Assembly (NCBI GenBank): GCA_018240465.1
Contig: JAFEFS010000076.1
Location: forward strand, 1-47,579
Reading direction: 5' to 3'
Length of the DNA: 47,579 nt
Origin: Pseudomonadota bacterium
GTDB taxonomy: Bacteria; Pseudomonadota; Gammaproteobacteria; Xanthomonadales; Rhodanobacteraceae
The notes under the pieces are model-generated. The model searched no databases. It worked only from the letters and a program-made list of their open reading frames with translations, and had not been told where the DNA came from. Within the stretch, counting starts at the first letter, position 1; the number at the start of each line of letters is the position of its first letter. The position numbers were made by a program, and so were the translations under genes. This document shows, piece by piece, positions 8,849-17,596 of this stretch.

Positions 8849-9940
8849 ATGCGTGTTTGCCTGAACATGATCGTGAAGGACGAAATAGCGGTGATCGAGC
8901 GTTGCCTGCGTTCGGTGCTGCCCCACGTCGACAGTTGGGCGATCGCCGACACCGGCTCGACGGACGGCACGCAAGACCGCATCCGGCAGTTGCTGACGCA
9001 CCTGCCGGGCGAGTTGATCGAGCGGCCGTGGGTCGATTTCGCGACGAACCGCAACGAGGCGCTTGATCTCGCGCGCCGCCACGGCGACTACGCGCTCGTC
9101 ATCGACGCCGACGACGTGCTCGAGGTCGATCCCGGGCGCTCGCTCCACGGCCTCGACGGACCCGGCTTTGCGCTGGAGATCGCCGACAAGGTGACGAACT
9201 ACTGGCGCGACGCCCTGATCCGGCTCGACCTCGACTGGCGCTGGCAGGGCGTCGTGCATGAGCACCTGACCTGTTCCCAGCTCGCCGGCGTGAAGAAGCT
9301 GGGTGGCTTGCGCATCCGCCGCATCGGCGGCGGCGCACGCAGCCAGGGCGATGTCGCGGCGAAATACCGCCGCGACATCGAAGTGCTGCGTAGGGCGCTG
9401 GTCGCCGAGCCGGAAAACGCGCGCTACGTGTTCTATCTCGCCCAGAGCTTGCGCGACGCGGGGCAGCTTGCCGAGGCGATCCTCGCCTACCGGCAGCGTG
9501 TCGACATGGGCGGCTGGGTGGAAGAAGTGTACTTTTCCAAGTTCACGATCGCGCGGCTCAAGCAGCAACTCGAGCACCCGTTCGAGGAAGTCCGCGAGGC
9601 CTACCTGGATGCCTGGCGTTTCCGGCCGACGCGCGCCGAGCCGGTTTGCTTTCTTGCCGGCTACCTGCGCGCGCATGGACACTTTGCCGAGGCCTGCGAC
9701 TATGCGCGCATGGCCTGCTCGACGCCGCCATCCACGGACAGCCTGCGCGTGCATCGCCCGGCATACGGCTGGCTCGCACGCTACGAGCTGGCCGCGGCGC
9801 TATATGCATTGCAGGACTACGCCGCATGCATCGCGGTCTGCGAGGAAATGCTCGCCGATCCGCTGCTCCCCGCGCAGGAGGCGCCGCGCGTTCGGCAAAA
9901 CCTCGCCGCCGCCGCGGCGATGGTCAATCGCGCGACCTGA
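8849..9940 (+). CDS. Family 2 glycosyltransferase with TPR-like tail
   Basis: A 363-residue protein with a GT-A glycosyltransferase domain in its first half: LNMIVKDEIAVIERCLRSVL, ADTGSTDGT and the metal-binding DADDVLE. This is the small bacterial GT2 type that often carries TPR-like helices; the second half (YRRDIEVLRRALVAEPENAR, FYLAQSLRDAGQLAEAI) fits that. It should transfer a sugar to an envelope or protein acceptor; donor and acceptor are not readable. No membrane segments are seen. The start at 8849 (MRVCLNMI) matches family N-termini, while the open frame upstream overlaps the rsgA start region. It faces away from rsgA and is followed after 116 bp by alaA. Confidence 0.85.
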   Translation: MRVCLNMIVKDEIAVIERCLRSVLPHVDSWAIADTGSTDGTQDRIRQLLTHLPGELIERPWVDFATNRNEALDLARRHGDYALVIDADDVLEVDPGRSLHGLDGPGFALEIADKVTNYWRDALIRLDLDWRWQGVVHEHLTCSQLAGVKKLGGLRIRRIGGGARSQGDVAAKYRRDIEVLRRALVAEPENARYVFYLAQSLRDAGQLAEAILAYRQRVDMGGWVEEVYFSKFTIARLKQQLEHPFEEVREAYLDAWRFRPTRAEPVCFLAGYLRAHGHFAEACDYARMACSTPPSTDSLRVHRPAYGWLARYELAAALYALQDYAACIAVCEEMLADPLLPAQEAPRVRQNLAAAAAMVNRAT

Positions 9941-10056
9941 ACCGGGGCCCGCGGGAAAACGCAGCGCCTGCCTGCAAAATGCTTGAATTCGCGCCTTGTT
10001 CGGCTAGGATGAATTGTTCAACTTCCGTAAACGCCCTCCGAAAGGTCGCAGTTCCC

Positions 10057-11322
10057 ATGTCGATGCCAGGCAAGTCGAATCGAGTCCCCGATCCCGTGCG
10101 CACCGGCGCGCGGTTGGAGAACGTGCGTTACGAAATCCGCGGCGCGCTAGCCCGCCGTGCGCTCGAACTCGAAGCCGCCGGGCGCAAGATCGCCAAGCTC
10201 AACATCGGCAACCCTTCCGTATTCGGCTTCACCGTGCCCGACCATGTGCGCCAGGCGATCGAGCGCAATCTGGTCTCCAGCGAAGCCTATTGCCACCAGA
10301 AGGGTCTGGTCGAGGCGCGCGAGGCGATCGTCGCCCAGCAGCACCAGCACGGCATCGCCCAGGCGCACGTGGACCGCATCTTCATCGGCAATGGCGTCAG
10401 CGAACTGATCGACCTCGCCCTGCGCTCGCTGCTCAGCGACGGCGATGAAGTGCTGCTGCCGAGCCCGGACTATCCGCTGTGGAGCGCCGCGGTCACGCTC
10501 AACGGCGGCAAGCCGGTCTACTACAGCTGCCCGGCCGAGCGCGAGCACACGCCCGACGCGGCCGAGATCGAGGCGCTGGTCACGCCGCACACGCGCGCGA
10601 TCGTGCTGGTCAATCCGAACAATCCGACCGGTGCGATCTATCCGCGCGAACTGCTCGAGGCGATCGTGCAGATCGCCGACCGGCACGGACTCGTGCTGTT
10701 GTCCGACGAAATCTACGACGAGATCGTCTACGACAAAGCCGAATTCACGCCGCTGGCGAAAATCGCGGGCGAGGTGCCCTGCCTCACGTTCGACGGCCTG
10801 TCCAAGGTCCAGCGTGCTTGCGGCTACCGCGTCGGCTGGCTGTCGATGACCGGCGCGAAGGCGGCGATCGAGCCGCTCGAAGCCGCGCTCGACCTGCTCG
10901 CGAGCCTGCGCCTGTGCGCGAACGTGGCCGGCCAGTACGCGATCGCGCCGTCGCTGGAAGGACCGCAGACGATCGCGCAACTCGTCGCACCGGGCGGGCG
11001 TTTGCACGACACGCGCGCGGCCGTGATCGAAGCCTGTGCGCAGAGCCGTTTTCTGAATCTGGTTGCGCCGAAGGGCGCGATGTACGCGTTCCCGAGCGTG
11101 CGCGCCGACCGCGTGCCGGGCTTCGACGACGAGGCCTTCGCGCTCGACCTGCTCGAAAGCGAGAACGTGCTGATCGTGCCCGGCCGCGGCTTCAACTGCG
11201 TGCCGCGCAATCATTTCCGCATCACCCTGCTGCCACTGGCGCCGCAGATGCGCGAGGTGTTTGCGCGCATCGAGCGCGTGCTCGAGCGCATGGCCGCCGC
11301 GCAGCAGCGGCAGGTGGCCTGA
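10057..11322 (+). CDS. alaA: AlaA-type alanine aminotransferase
   Basis: A 421-residue fold-type I PLP enzyme that closely resembles E. coli AlaA along its whole length: RLENVRYEIRGA near the start, LNIGNP, YIG-like FIGNGVSELI, PSPDYPLW, VNPNNPTGAIY, LLSDEIYDEI and the PLP-binding FDGLSK (K250). The reaction would be glutamate + pyruvate to alanine + 2-oxoglutarate. ATG 10057 is chosen with GAAAGG about 12 nt upstream; ATG 10063 and an in-frame ATG at 10009 are alternatives. It is the first gene of a tight trio: the SGNH hydrolase begins 8 bp after its stop. Confidence 0.88.
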   Translation: MSMPGKSNRVPDPVRTGARLENVRYEIRGALARRALELEAAGRKIAKLNIGNPSVFGFTVPDHVRQAIERNLVSSEAYCHQKGLVEAREAIVAQQHQHGIAQAHVDRIFIGNGVSELIDLALRSLLSDGDEVLLPSPDYPLWSAAVTLNGGKPVYYSCPAEREHTPDAAEIEALVTPHTRAIVLVNPNNPTGAIYPRELLEAIVQIADRHGLVLLSDEIYDEIVYDKAEFTPLAKIAGEVPCLTFDGLSKVQRACGYRVGWLSMTGAKAAIEPLEAALDLLASLRLCANVAGQYAIAPSLEGPQTIAQLVAPGGRLHDTRAAVIEACAQSRFLNLVAPKGAMYAFPSVRADRVPGFDDEAFALDLLESENVLIVPGRGFNCVPRNHFRITLLPLAPQMREVFARIERVLERMAAAQQRQVA

Positions 11323-11330
11323 ACGTTCGC

Positions 11331-11930
11331 GTGGGCGGCGCGAATTTTCTCGCTCTCGGCGATTCGTACACGATCGGCGAAGGCGTCGCCGAGGCCGAAC
11401 GCTGGCCCGTGCAACTCGCACGCGCGCTCGGCATCGCCGCGCCCGAAATCCTCGCACGCACCGGCTGGACCACGGACGAGCTCGCCGCGGCGATGGCGCA
11501 GCACACGTTTCATCCGCCCTACGACCTCGTCTCGCTGCTGATCGGCGTCAACAACCAGTATCGCGGACGCGACCTCGCGAACTACCGCGAAGAATTCCGC
11601 GCCTTGCTCGAACGCGCGATCGAGCTGGCCGGCCGCCGGCCGGAACGCGTCATCGTCGTGTCGATTCCCGACTGGGGCGCCACCCGCTTCGGTCGCGAAA
11701 GCGGGCGCGACACGGCGCAGATCGCGCGCGAAATCGACCGGTACAATGCCGCGAACGCGGAAATTTCCTGTTCGGCGCAGGCCCACTACGTCGACGTGAC
11801 CACGGCTTCGCGTGAGGGCGCGCGTTGGGTCGTCGACGACGGCCTGCACCCGAGCGGCGCGGCCTATCGCCGCTGGAGCGAAGCGATCCTGCCGATCGCG
11901 CGGCGCGCGTACTGCGCAGAGAGGAAATGA
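11331..11930 (+). CDS. SGNH/GDSL-family hydrolase
   Basis: A 199-residue SGNH hydrolase (esterase/lipase type). Catalytic blocks: block I FLALGDSYT (S12), block III GVNNQ (N75), and block V DDGLHPSG (D170, H173). The conserved block II glycine is not obvious. The best start is GTG 11331, 8 bp after alaA and just before the fold begins; there is no earlier ATG that respects the alaA end. No signal peptide is visible, so a cytoplasmic esterase is likely. Its stop overlaps the start of the next gene as ATGA. The substrate is unknown. Confidence 0.85.
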   Translation: MGGANFLALGDSYTIGEGVAEAERWPVQLARALGIAAPEILARTGWTTDELAAAMAQHTFHPPYDLVSLLIGVNNQYRGRDLANYREEFRALLERAIELAGRRPERVIVVSIPDWGATRFGRESGRDTAQIAREIDRYNAANAEISCSAQAHYVDVTTASREGARWVVDDGLHPSGAAYRRWSEAILPIARRAYCAERK

Positions 11931-13036
11931 TCCTGGCCCATTCGCCTGACCGACGCTGTTCCAGACGCCGTTTCATCGGAGCGTTGGCGATCACTCCGCT
12001 CCTGGGTTCGCGAATGAGCTTGGCCGCGGACGGGGCGCCCGACTTCGCCTCGCGCCTGTCATTGGCGGGCACTCCCGGCATGGCTTGGGGAGCCGTCAGC
12101 GGCGGCAGAGTGTTGACGGCAGGCGGCAAGGGGACCGCCGGCGTCGCAGACGGGTTTGCGCCGGACGCAGATACTGTTTTCGAGGTCGGTTCGCTGACCA
12201 AAACCTTCACCGCATCACTGATTTTCCAACTCGAGGAAGAAGGCAAGCTGCGCATCGACGCTCCGGTAGACACCTATGTGAAGCATTTGCCCGATCGCTG
12301 GAGAAATCTGACGCTGTCGCAGTTCCTCAGCCATACGTCGGGCCTGCCGGAATACCTTGATCAAACCAACTTCCGCCGCCTCATGCCGCTGGACCTCACC
12401 CCCCGCGACATCGTCGCGATGGCGGCCAACCTGCCTTTGCGCTTTGGCGCCGGCGTGCGGCACGAGTACAACAATCTGGGCTTCATCCTCCTCGGCATGA
12501 CGGCCGAGGCGGTCAGCGGCAAACCGTATTGGGACGAGCTTCAGCGCCGATTCTTCACGCCTGCGGGCATGGCTTCCACGGGGCCGAGAAATCGACTGAG
12601 TCACGCGACAAGATATGCCTCCGGCCATTTCTGGGATGGCAATCGCTATGACGATGATCCACCACGCAGCGCGCCGGGATCCACCTGGTCCGCAGGTGGA
12701 TTGCTCTCGACGGCGGCGGATATGAACCGCTGGTCTCTGGCGCTCGACAGCGGAAGGATTCTGAGCATGGATGTCCGTCGGCGAATGTGGACACAAGCCC
12801 GTCTGGCCAACGGCGCCCCGGCAGGATGGGGTTACGGATGGCAAATCGAGACGATCGAGGGACGAACCATTGCATCCCATGGCGGCGGAACGGCCGGCTT
12901 CTCCTGCTGGTATCGCCGCGATGTTTCCCGTCCGCTGTCCACGATCGTGCTCACCAACCAGAACGGTCGCGCCGATCCCAAAACGATGACCGACGCTCTG
13001 CTGAAGGCTCTGGCGACGACGCGGTTGGTCAAGTGA
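11927..13036 (+). CDS. Tat-exported serine hydrolase, beta-lactamase class C fold
   Basis: A 369-residue serine hydrolase of the beta-lactamase/penicillin-binding superfamily (class C-like). The N-terminus holds a twin-arginine signal (SRRRFIG followed by a hydrophobic stretch and SLAA), predicting Tat export. Catalytic motifs: S89-L-T-K92 (SxxK), Y181-N-N (YxN) and H318-G-G (replacing KTG). This pattern is typical of esterases, D-aminopeptidases and muropeptide hydrolases as well as beta-lactamases, so antibiotic hydrolysis should not be assumed. ATG 11927 overlaps the preceding stop and has GAGAGGAA in front. G+C is visibly lower than in alaA, suggesting possible transfer. Confidence 0.87.
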   Translation: MILAHSPDRRCSRRRFIGALAITPLLGSRMSLAADGAPDFASRLSLAGTPGMAWGAVSGGRVLTAGGKGTAGVADGFAPDADTVFEVGSLTKTFTASLIFQLEEEGKLRIDAPVDTYVKHLPDRWRNLTLSQFLSHTSGLPEYLDQTNFRRLMPLDLTPRDIVAMAANLPLRFGAGVRHEYNNLGFILLGMTAEAVSGKPYWDELQRRFFTPAGMASTGPRNRLSHATRYASGHFWDGNRYDDDPPRSAPGSTWSAGGLLSTAADMNRWSLALDSGRILSMDVRRRMWTQARLANGAPAGWGYGWQIETIEGRTIASHGGGTAGFSCWYRRDVSRPLSTIVLTNQNGRADPKTMTDALLKALATTRLVK

Positions 13037-13418
13037 ATGTCGCCGGGTTCAGCCTTGACGCGCGCGCCTTTTCCGCTGGCGCGAACGCTTTATCCGGTAA
13101 CACATGACGTCATGCACCGAAACGGGCGCTGTCATTGTCCGTCGTGCGCGCGAAACAACGTTGTCGGGCTTTCGCTTGGCTGCGTTGACCGATCGATTTC
13201 GGCAGACGGCTGTACAGGCACGCCACCGAGGTCACAGCGGAAGGATTTGCGGCCACATCCACCGCGGTTAATCCATCGCCGAACGCTGCTTCACGGCATC
13301 TGCACCGCCTAGTTTCGACGCAAGCCAAATGGCTAGTTCGTAGCGCCGCCGTTGAGATTCGCGGCGCGCGGCCCAAGATCGGGGATAATTGTCCGCCCGA
13401 TCCCTGATGGAATCCGCC
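13037..13418. other. Intergenic stretch without a recognisable gene
   Basis: About 380 bp between the beta-lactamase-fold gene and the glutaredoxin fusion. I see no open frame with family character on either strand. It contains a short palindrome ATGACGTCAT near 13105 and a GATAAT box at about 13383 that could serve as a -10 element for the downstream gene, without a convincing -35. Base composition is less GC-rich than the flanking genes. It may hold a decayed gene or just a promoter region. Confidence 0.4.
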
Positions 13419-14348
13419 ATGTCGCTCGCCCCCGCCACGCGCACCCGTATCGAAACCCTGCTGCGCGACAACCCCGTCGTGCTGTTCATGAAAGGTTCGC
13501 CGCAGGCGCCGCAGTGTGGCTTCTCGGCTGCCGCCTCGGGCGTGCTCAACGAGTTGTTGCCGCAGTACGCGACGGTCAACGTGCTCGAAGACGCCGAGAT
13601 GCGCGAAGGCATCAAGGCCTACGGCAACTGGCCGACGATTCCGCAACTCTACGTGAAAGGCGAGCTGGTCGGCGGCGCCGACATCGTCCAGGCCATGTAC
13701 AACTCGGGCGAGCTGCAGGCACTGTTCGGCCTGCCGCTGCCGGATCGCACGCCGCCGCAGATCACGATCACCGATGCGGCGGCGCAGGCGATCCGCAGCG
13801 CGCTTGCAGACGCCGAGCCGGGGCTGGCGCTGCATCTGTCCATCGACGCGCGCTTCCAGCCGCAGTTCCACCTCGCCGAGCCGACGGACGATACGCTGCG
13901 CTCGGAATCGAACGGTATCGACGTGCTGTTGGACCTGGCCAGCGCGCAGCGCGCGCGCGGGATCCGCATCGACTGGGTCGAGACGATGCAGGGTGCGGGT
14001 CTGTCGATCGACAATCCGAACGCGCCGTCCACGGTCAGGCAGCTGTCGGTGGGCGAACTCAAGCGGCGACTCGATGCCGGCGAGGCCATCACGATCGTCG
14101 ACGTGCGCCCGCCCGAGGAACGCGCGCAGGCAGCGCTGAAGCTGCCGTTCCGCACGCTCGACGATGGCATCGGCGCGCTCGCCGACCTGCCGAAGGACGC
14201 GGCGATCGCCTTTCTCTGCCGCAGCGGCGGGCGCAGCCAGCAGGCGGCCGAGCAGTTCCGCGCGCACGGCTACGACAAGGTCTTCAACATCGCCGGCGGC
14301 ATCAACGCCTGGGCGCGCGAGATCGATACGACGATTGCCGAGTACTGA
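13419..14348 (+). CDS. Glutaredoxin-IscA-like-rhodanese fusion (Grx4 type)
   Basis: A 309-residue three-part protein. Residues 1-108 are a monothiol CGFS glutaredoxin (C33 in PQCGFS, WPTIPQLYVKGELVGG), which in this class binds a [2Fe-2S] cluster with glutathione. Residues about 114-203 (PQITITDAAAQAIRSALA and on) look like an A-type carrier (HesB/IscA) scaffold, but it has no cysteine at all. Residues about 207-305 are a rhodanese domain with active-site C267 in FLCRSGGRS. A role in Fe-S cluster delivery or sulfur transfer is likely. ATG 13419 has GGA 7 nt upstream; in-frame ATGs at 13389 and 13407 are less favoured. Confidence 0.88.
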   Translation: MSLAPATRTRIETLLRDNPVVLFMKGSPQAPQCGFSAAASGVLNELLPQYATVNVLEDAEMREGIKAYGNWPTIPQLYVKGELVGGADIVQAMYNSGELQALFGLPLPDRTPPQITITDAAAQAIRSALADAEPGLALHLSIDARFQPQFHLAEPTDDTLRSESNGIDVLLDLASAQRARGIRIDWVETMQGAGLSIDNPNAPSTVRQLSVGELKRRLDAGEAITIVDVRPPEERAQAALKLPFRTLDDGIGALADLPKDAAIAFLCRSGGRSQQAAEQFRAHGYDKVFNIAGGINAWAREIDTTIAEY

Positions 14349-14373
14349 TCGCCCGATAGCGGAGCGCGCCGTG

Positions 14374-14856
14374 ATGATCGAAATCGGCGAAGCCATCCTG
14401 CCGGAGGACGTCGCGGTCGTGCGCGAGTTGCTGCAGGAGTACGAGCGTGCGCTCGGAGTCGATCTGTGTTTCCAGAACTTTGCGCGGGAACTGGCTGACC
14501 TGCCGGGCGGCTACGCGCCGCCGCGCGGCACGCTGCTGCTCGCGCGTGCCGGTGGAAGTATCGCCGGCTGCGTCGCGCTGCGTCCCGTCGATGACGCCAC
14601 CTGCGAGATGAAACGGCTGTACGTGCGCGATGCATTCCGCGCCATCGGCCTCGGACGACGCCTCGTCGAGCGCGTGATCGGCGACGCACAGGCGCTCGGC
14701 TACCGGCGCATGGTGCTCGACACCCTGCCGACGATGACCGCGGCACAGCGTCTCTACGAAAGTCTCGGCTTCACCGACACCTCGGCGTATCGGCACAACC
14801 CGATCGCAGGCACGCGCTTTCTCCGGCGCGAACTCGACACGCCGGCCAGAGCGTGA
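14374..14856 (+). CDS. GNAT family N-acetyltransferase
   Basis: A 160-residue GCN5-related acetyltransferase. The acetyl-CoA pyrophosphate loop is VRDAFRAIGLGRRLVERVI (R-x-x-G-x-G pattern), followed by the RRMVLDTLPTMTAAQRLYESLGF block typical of small GNATs. It begins 25 bp after the glutaredoxin fusion, with GGAG at 14361 upstream; GTG 14371 is also possible. It converges on the TPR gene, with only 16 bp between the two stops. The acceptor substrate cannot be read. Confidence 0.87.
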   Translation: MIEIGEAILPEDVAVVRELLQEYERALGVDLCFQNFARELADLPGGYAPPRGTLLLARAGGSIAGCVALRPVDDATCEMKRLYVRDAFRAIGLGRRLVERVIGDAQALGYRRMVLDTLPTMTAAQRLYESLGFTDTSAYRHNPIAGTRFLRRELDTPARA

Positions 14857-14872
14857 TCGCGCCCGGTCGAGG

Positions 14873-15196
14873 CTATCCGGCGCGCGTCAGCCGACGCAAA
14901 AACACCGTCATTTCCTTTTCCGCCTGCTTGTCGCCGCGTTCGTTCGCCGCAGCAATACCGGCCTGGTAGGCGTCGATCGCTGCAGCCGTGGAGCCGGTGC
15001 CGGCCAAGGTTTTGCCGAGCAGTTTCCACGCGGCCGAATAGCCGGGATCAAAGCGCAGGGCCTCGTGCAATTCGGTGATCGCGGCGGGCATGTCGCTGTT
15101 CGCCAACAACGCGTTCGCGAGCGACATGCGCAGCAGCACACCGTCGCGCGGGCCGCCGCGCATGGCGCGCAGGTTTTCGATCGCGTCCGGCTGCAT
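14873..15196 (-). CDS. Small tetratricopeptide repeat protein
   Basis: A 107-residue protein of about three TPR-like helical hairpins (LRMSLANALLANSDMPAAIT, ELHEALRFDPGYSAAWKLLG, KTLAGTGSTAAAIDAYQAGI). No signal peptide. It probably acts as a cytoplasmic protein-binding adaptor. It starts 9 bp after the patatin-like gene on the same strand, so it is the last member of a bdhA-patatin-TPR unit. Nothing specific about its partner can be seen. Confidence 0.82.
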   Translation of the reverse strand: MQPDAIENLRAMRGGPRDGVLLRMSLANALLANSDMPAAITELHEALRFDPGYSAAWKLLGKTLAGTGSTAAAIDAYQAGIAAANERGDKQAEKEMTVFLRRLTRAG

Positions 15197-15205
15197 GACG
15201 ACGCC

Positions 15206-16453
15206 CTAGTCCGTGTCGTGCTTGACGTAAGGCCCGCCGCGACCGTGTCGATGCACGTCGTGAGTGACCGCGCCGACGCGCCGCGACGGTGGCACGAAGA
15301 ACTCCGGATGCGTCAACGTGTTGCGCATGTCGGACAAACCGGCGCGCCAATGCTCGGCCATCGTGCTTGGCGCGAACGCATAGTCTTTGTACTGCTGCTC
15401 GAACGGCTTGGTCTTGTAGATCAGGTGGATGATGTTGTACACGCGATCGGACAGCCACGGCTCCAGTTCGGCGCGCATTTCGGCGGTGATGTGGGCGGGC
15501 GGGATTTGCTTGAGCAGCGCGTCGAGCGTGGTGCGCAAGTCCTGGAAGCGCTGCACGACCTTGGTGCTGAAGCGCGTGCGGCTCGAGTACTGGATGTCTT
15601 TCTGCCGTTCCAGCGCTTCCACGATGTTGCGCGGCTGCATGCCTTGCGCACGCCACAGGTCGACCTGGAAAACGAGGCTGTCGCGGCGCGGCGTGTGGCT
15701 GAGCACATGGTCGAGCGGCGTATTGGAGACGAGGCCGCCGTCCCAGTAGTACTCGCCGTCGATCTCGATCGCCGCAAAAGCGGGCGGCAACGCGCCCGAG
15801 GCCATCACGTGTTCGGCGCGGATCGTGCGCTTGTGTTCGTCGAAATTGTCGAAGTAAACGAAATTGCCGCTCTTCACGTTGACCGCGCCGACCGAGAAGC
15901 GCACCGCGCCGGCGTTGATGCGGTCGAAGTCGACGAATTCCTCGAGCGTGGCCTTCAGCGGCGCGGTGTCGTAGAAGCTCGTCGCCGATTCGACATGGTC
16001 GACGCCGACATAAGGCGGCGGGAAGCGCGGTACGAAGAATCCGGACTGGCCAAACAGCAACGCGGCCAGCGCGCCCTGCGCGTTGGCGAGCGCGAGCGTG
16101 TACTTGTCGAGCGGCAATTTCTGCCGCAGCGCCTCCTGCCATTCGAACCACTGTCGGCCGCCGGCCGGCAGCGCGGGGATCGAGATGCGCTCCCAGAACG
16201 CGCGCAGGCGCTCGAGCCGCTGCGCCGGCGCGTTGCCGGCGAGGATCGCCGCATTGATCGCGCCGATCGAAATGCCGGCGAACCAGTTCGGCAGGATTCC
16301 GGCCTGGTGCAGGCCCTCGTAGACGCCGCACTGGTAAGAACCGAGCGCGCCGCCGCCTTGCAGCATCAGCGCGATCGTTTCGTACTTTTGTGCGGATTCC
16401 GCGGGCGTGTCCGCTTTCTTCCCTGCGCCTCGTTTGCTGTTCGTCTTTGCCAT
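15206..16453 (-). CDS. Patatin-like phospholipase (DUF3734 type)
   Basis: A 415-residue patatin-fold acyl hydrolase. The oxyanion loop is QGGGALGSYQ (32-41), the nucleophile elbow GISIG holds S62, and the catalytic aspartate is D238 in YYWDGGLVSN, giving the Ser-Asp dyad. The C-terminal part (LVFQVDLWRAQG onward, with a DIQYSSRTRFST block) fits the DUF3734 extension seen in bacterial patatins next to 3-hydroxybutyrate dehydrogenase genes. The basic N-terminus (KTNSKRGAGKK) is not a signal peptide. Lipid or polyhydroxyalkanoate-related ester cleavage is a reasonable inference from the neighbour bdhA. Confidence 0.9.
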   Translation of the reverse strand: MAKTNSKRGAGKKADTPAESAQKYETIALMLQGGGALGSYQCGVYEGLHQAGILPNWFAGISIGAINAAILAGNAPAQRLERLRAFWERISIPALPAGGRQWFEWQEALRQKLPLDKYTLALANAQGALAALLFGQSGFFVPRFPPPYVGVDHVESATSFYDTAPLKATLEEFVDFDRINAGAVRFSVGAVNVKSGNFVYFDNFDEHKRTIRAEHVMASGALPPAFAAIEIDGEYYWDGGLVSNTPLDHVLSHTPRRDSLVFQVDLWRAQGMQPRNIVEALERQKDIQYSSRTRFSTKVVQRFQDLRTTLDALLKQIPPAHITAEMRAELEPWLSDRVYNIIHLIYKTKPFEQQYKDYAFAPSTMAEHWRAGLSDMRNTLTHPEFFVPPSRRVGAVTHDVHRHGRGGPYVKHDTD

Positions 16454-16483
16454 TGTCGAAAACTCGAATGAGTTGCCGCGGAG

Positions 16484-16560
16484 CCACGAAGATCACGACG
16501 AAGAGCCACGAAGAAAAGCGAGATATCGAAATGCTTTTCTTCGTGTCTTCGTGGCGACGC
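16484..16560. repeat. Imperfect inverted repeat between bdhA and patatin gene
   Basis: A GAAGA/CACGAAG-rich stretch. The arm CACGAAGAAAAGC at 16507-16519 is exactly complementary to GCTTTTCTTCGTG at 16533-16545 with a 13-nt loop, and further CCACGAAG/CTTCGTGG words extend the symmetry outward. There is no T-run after the stem, so a terminator is unlikely. It looks like a dispersed palindromic intergenic repeat of the kind found in many copies in proteobacteria; copy number cannot be judged from one window. Confidence 0.6.
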
Positions 16561-16582
16561 TTGTCGCTTTTGCGTGCCGCGA

Positions 16583-17362
16583 CTACTGCATGAACCAGCC
16601 ATGCGAAACGACGAGCGATTGCCCGGTCAGCGCGTTGGTCTCGAAGGCGCCGAGGAACAACGCGCAGTTGGCGACGTCGTCGACGGTCGTGAACTCGCCA
16701 TCGACCGTGTCCTTGAGCATGACCTTCTTGATCACGTCGTCCTCGGAAATGCCCAGTTCCTTGGCCTGCTCGGGGATCTGCTTCTCGACCAGCGGCGTGC
16801 GCACGAAGCCCGGGCAGATGACGTTGGCGCGCACGTTGTGCGCCGCGCCTTCCTTGGCCACGACCTTGGCCAGGCCGATCAGGCCGTGCTTGGCGGTGAC
16901 GTAGGGCGCCTTGAGCTTGGACGCCTCCTTCGAATGCACCGAGCCCATGTAGATGATCGCGCCGCCCTTGCCGGCGTACATGTACTTGAGCGCGGCGCGG
17001 GTGGTCAAAAACGCTCCGTCCACGTGAATCGCCATGAGCTTCTTCCAATCGGCGTACGAGAAACTTTCGATCGGATTGACGATCTGGATGCCGGCGTTGG
17101 AGACGAGGATGTCGATGCTGCCGAGATCCTTGACGCATTTGTCGACGCCGGCGCCGACCGCGGCTTCGTCGGTCACATCCATGATCACCGTCGTCGCCTT
17201 GACCCCGCGCGCACGGATTTCCGCGGCCGCCGCGTCGGCCGCGGCCTGATTGATGTCGGCGATCGCGATGTGCGCGCCGTGGTCGGCATAGACCTCGGCG
17301 ATGCGCTTGCCTATGCCGCTCGCCGCGCCCGTGATCAGGGCGACTTTGCCTTTTACGCTCAT
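16583..17362 (-). CDS. bdhA: 3-hydroxybutyrate dehydrogenase
   Basis: A 259-residue short-chain dehydrogenase. The cofactor motif is TGAASGIG (11-18), with D36 in IADIN suiting NAD, then NAG (89-91) and the catalytic S141, Y154 and K158 ([19 protein letters not shown]). The segments [20 protein letters not shown] and [17 protein letters not shown] are characteristic of D-beta-hydroxybutyrate dehydrogenases, which interconvert 3-hydroxybutyrate and acetoacetate in polyhydroxybutyrate and ketone-body use. ATG 17362 has AAGGA 8 nt upstream; the earlier ATG at 17455 is not needed. It heads the minus-strand unit with the patatin gene and diverges from the ATP-citrate-lyase-like pair. Confidence 0.9.
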   Translation of the reverse strand: MSVKGKVALITGAASGIGKRIAEVYADHGAHIAIADINQAAADAAAAEIRARGVKATTVIMDVTDEAAVGAGVDKCVKDLGSIDILVSNAGIQIVNPIESFSYADWKKLMAIHVDGAFLTTRAALKYMYAGKGGAIIYMGSVHSKEASKLKAPYVTAKHGLIGLAKVVAKEGAAHNVRANVICPGFVRTPLVEKQIPEQAKELGISEDDVIKKVMLKDTVDGEFTTVDDVANCALFLGAFETNALTGQSLVVSHGWFMQ

Positions 17363-17596
17363 GTGCAATTCCTTGGTGGGGATGGGGCCGCAGACACGCT
17401 GCGCGTTCGCGCGCGTCGCGGCCACGCCGGGCATTCTACCTTCCCCACGGTTCACGCGATGACCAGCCGACCCGGCGGATTTCTGCGAGGAAATTCAGAC
17501 ACGCGACAGCCTAATGCAAGGTCCGTTACAGCCAACTGAAAGGTTGACATGCCTATTTTGTCCATTGTCGGAAAAAGTCGATCGAGGGGACATTTC

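Noticed and set aside
11927..13036. Calling this gene an antibiotic-resistance beta-lactamase
   Set aside because: SxxK and YxN are shared by many esterases and peptidases, the third motif is HGG rather than KTG, and its operon partners are metabolic.
15048..17138. A 696-codon minus-strand frame across the patatin and bdhA genes
   Set aside because: It is out of frame with both genes and reads across their intergenic repeat; no family character.
17549..17596. A longer N-terminus for the ATP-citrate-lyase-like small subunit starting at 17549
   Set aside because: The extra 16 residues do not match family N-termini, and a stronger ribosome site precedes ATG 17597; kept only as an alternative.
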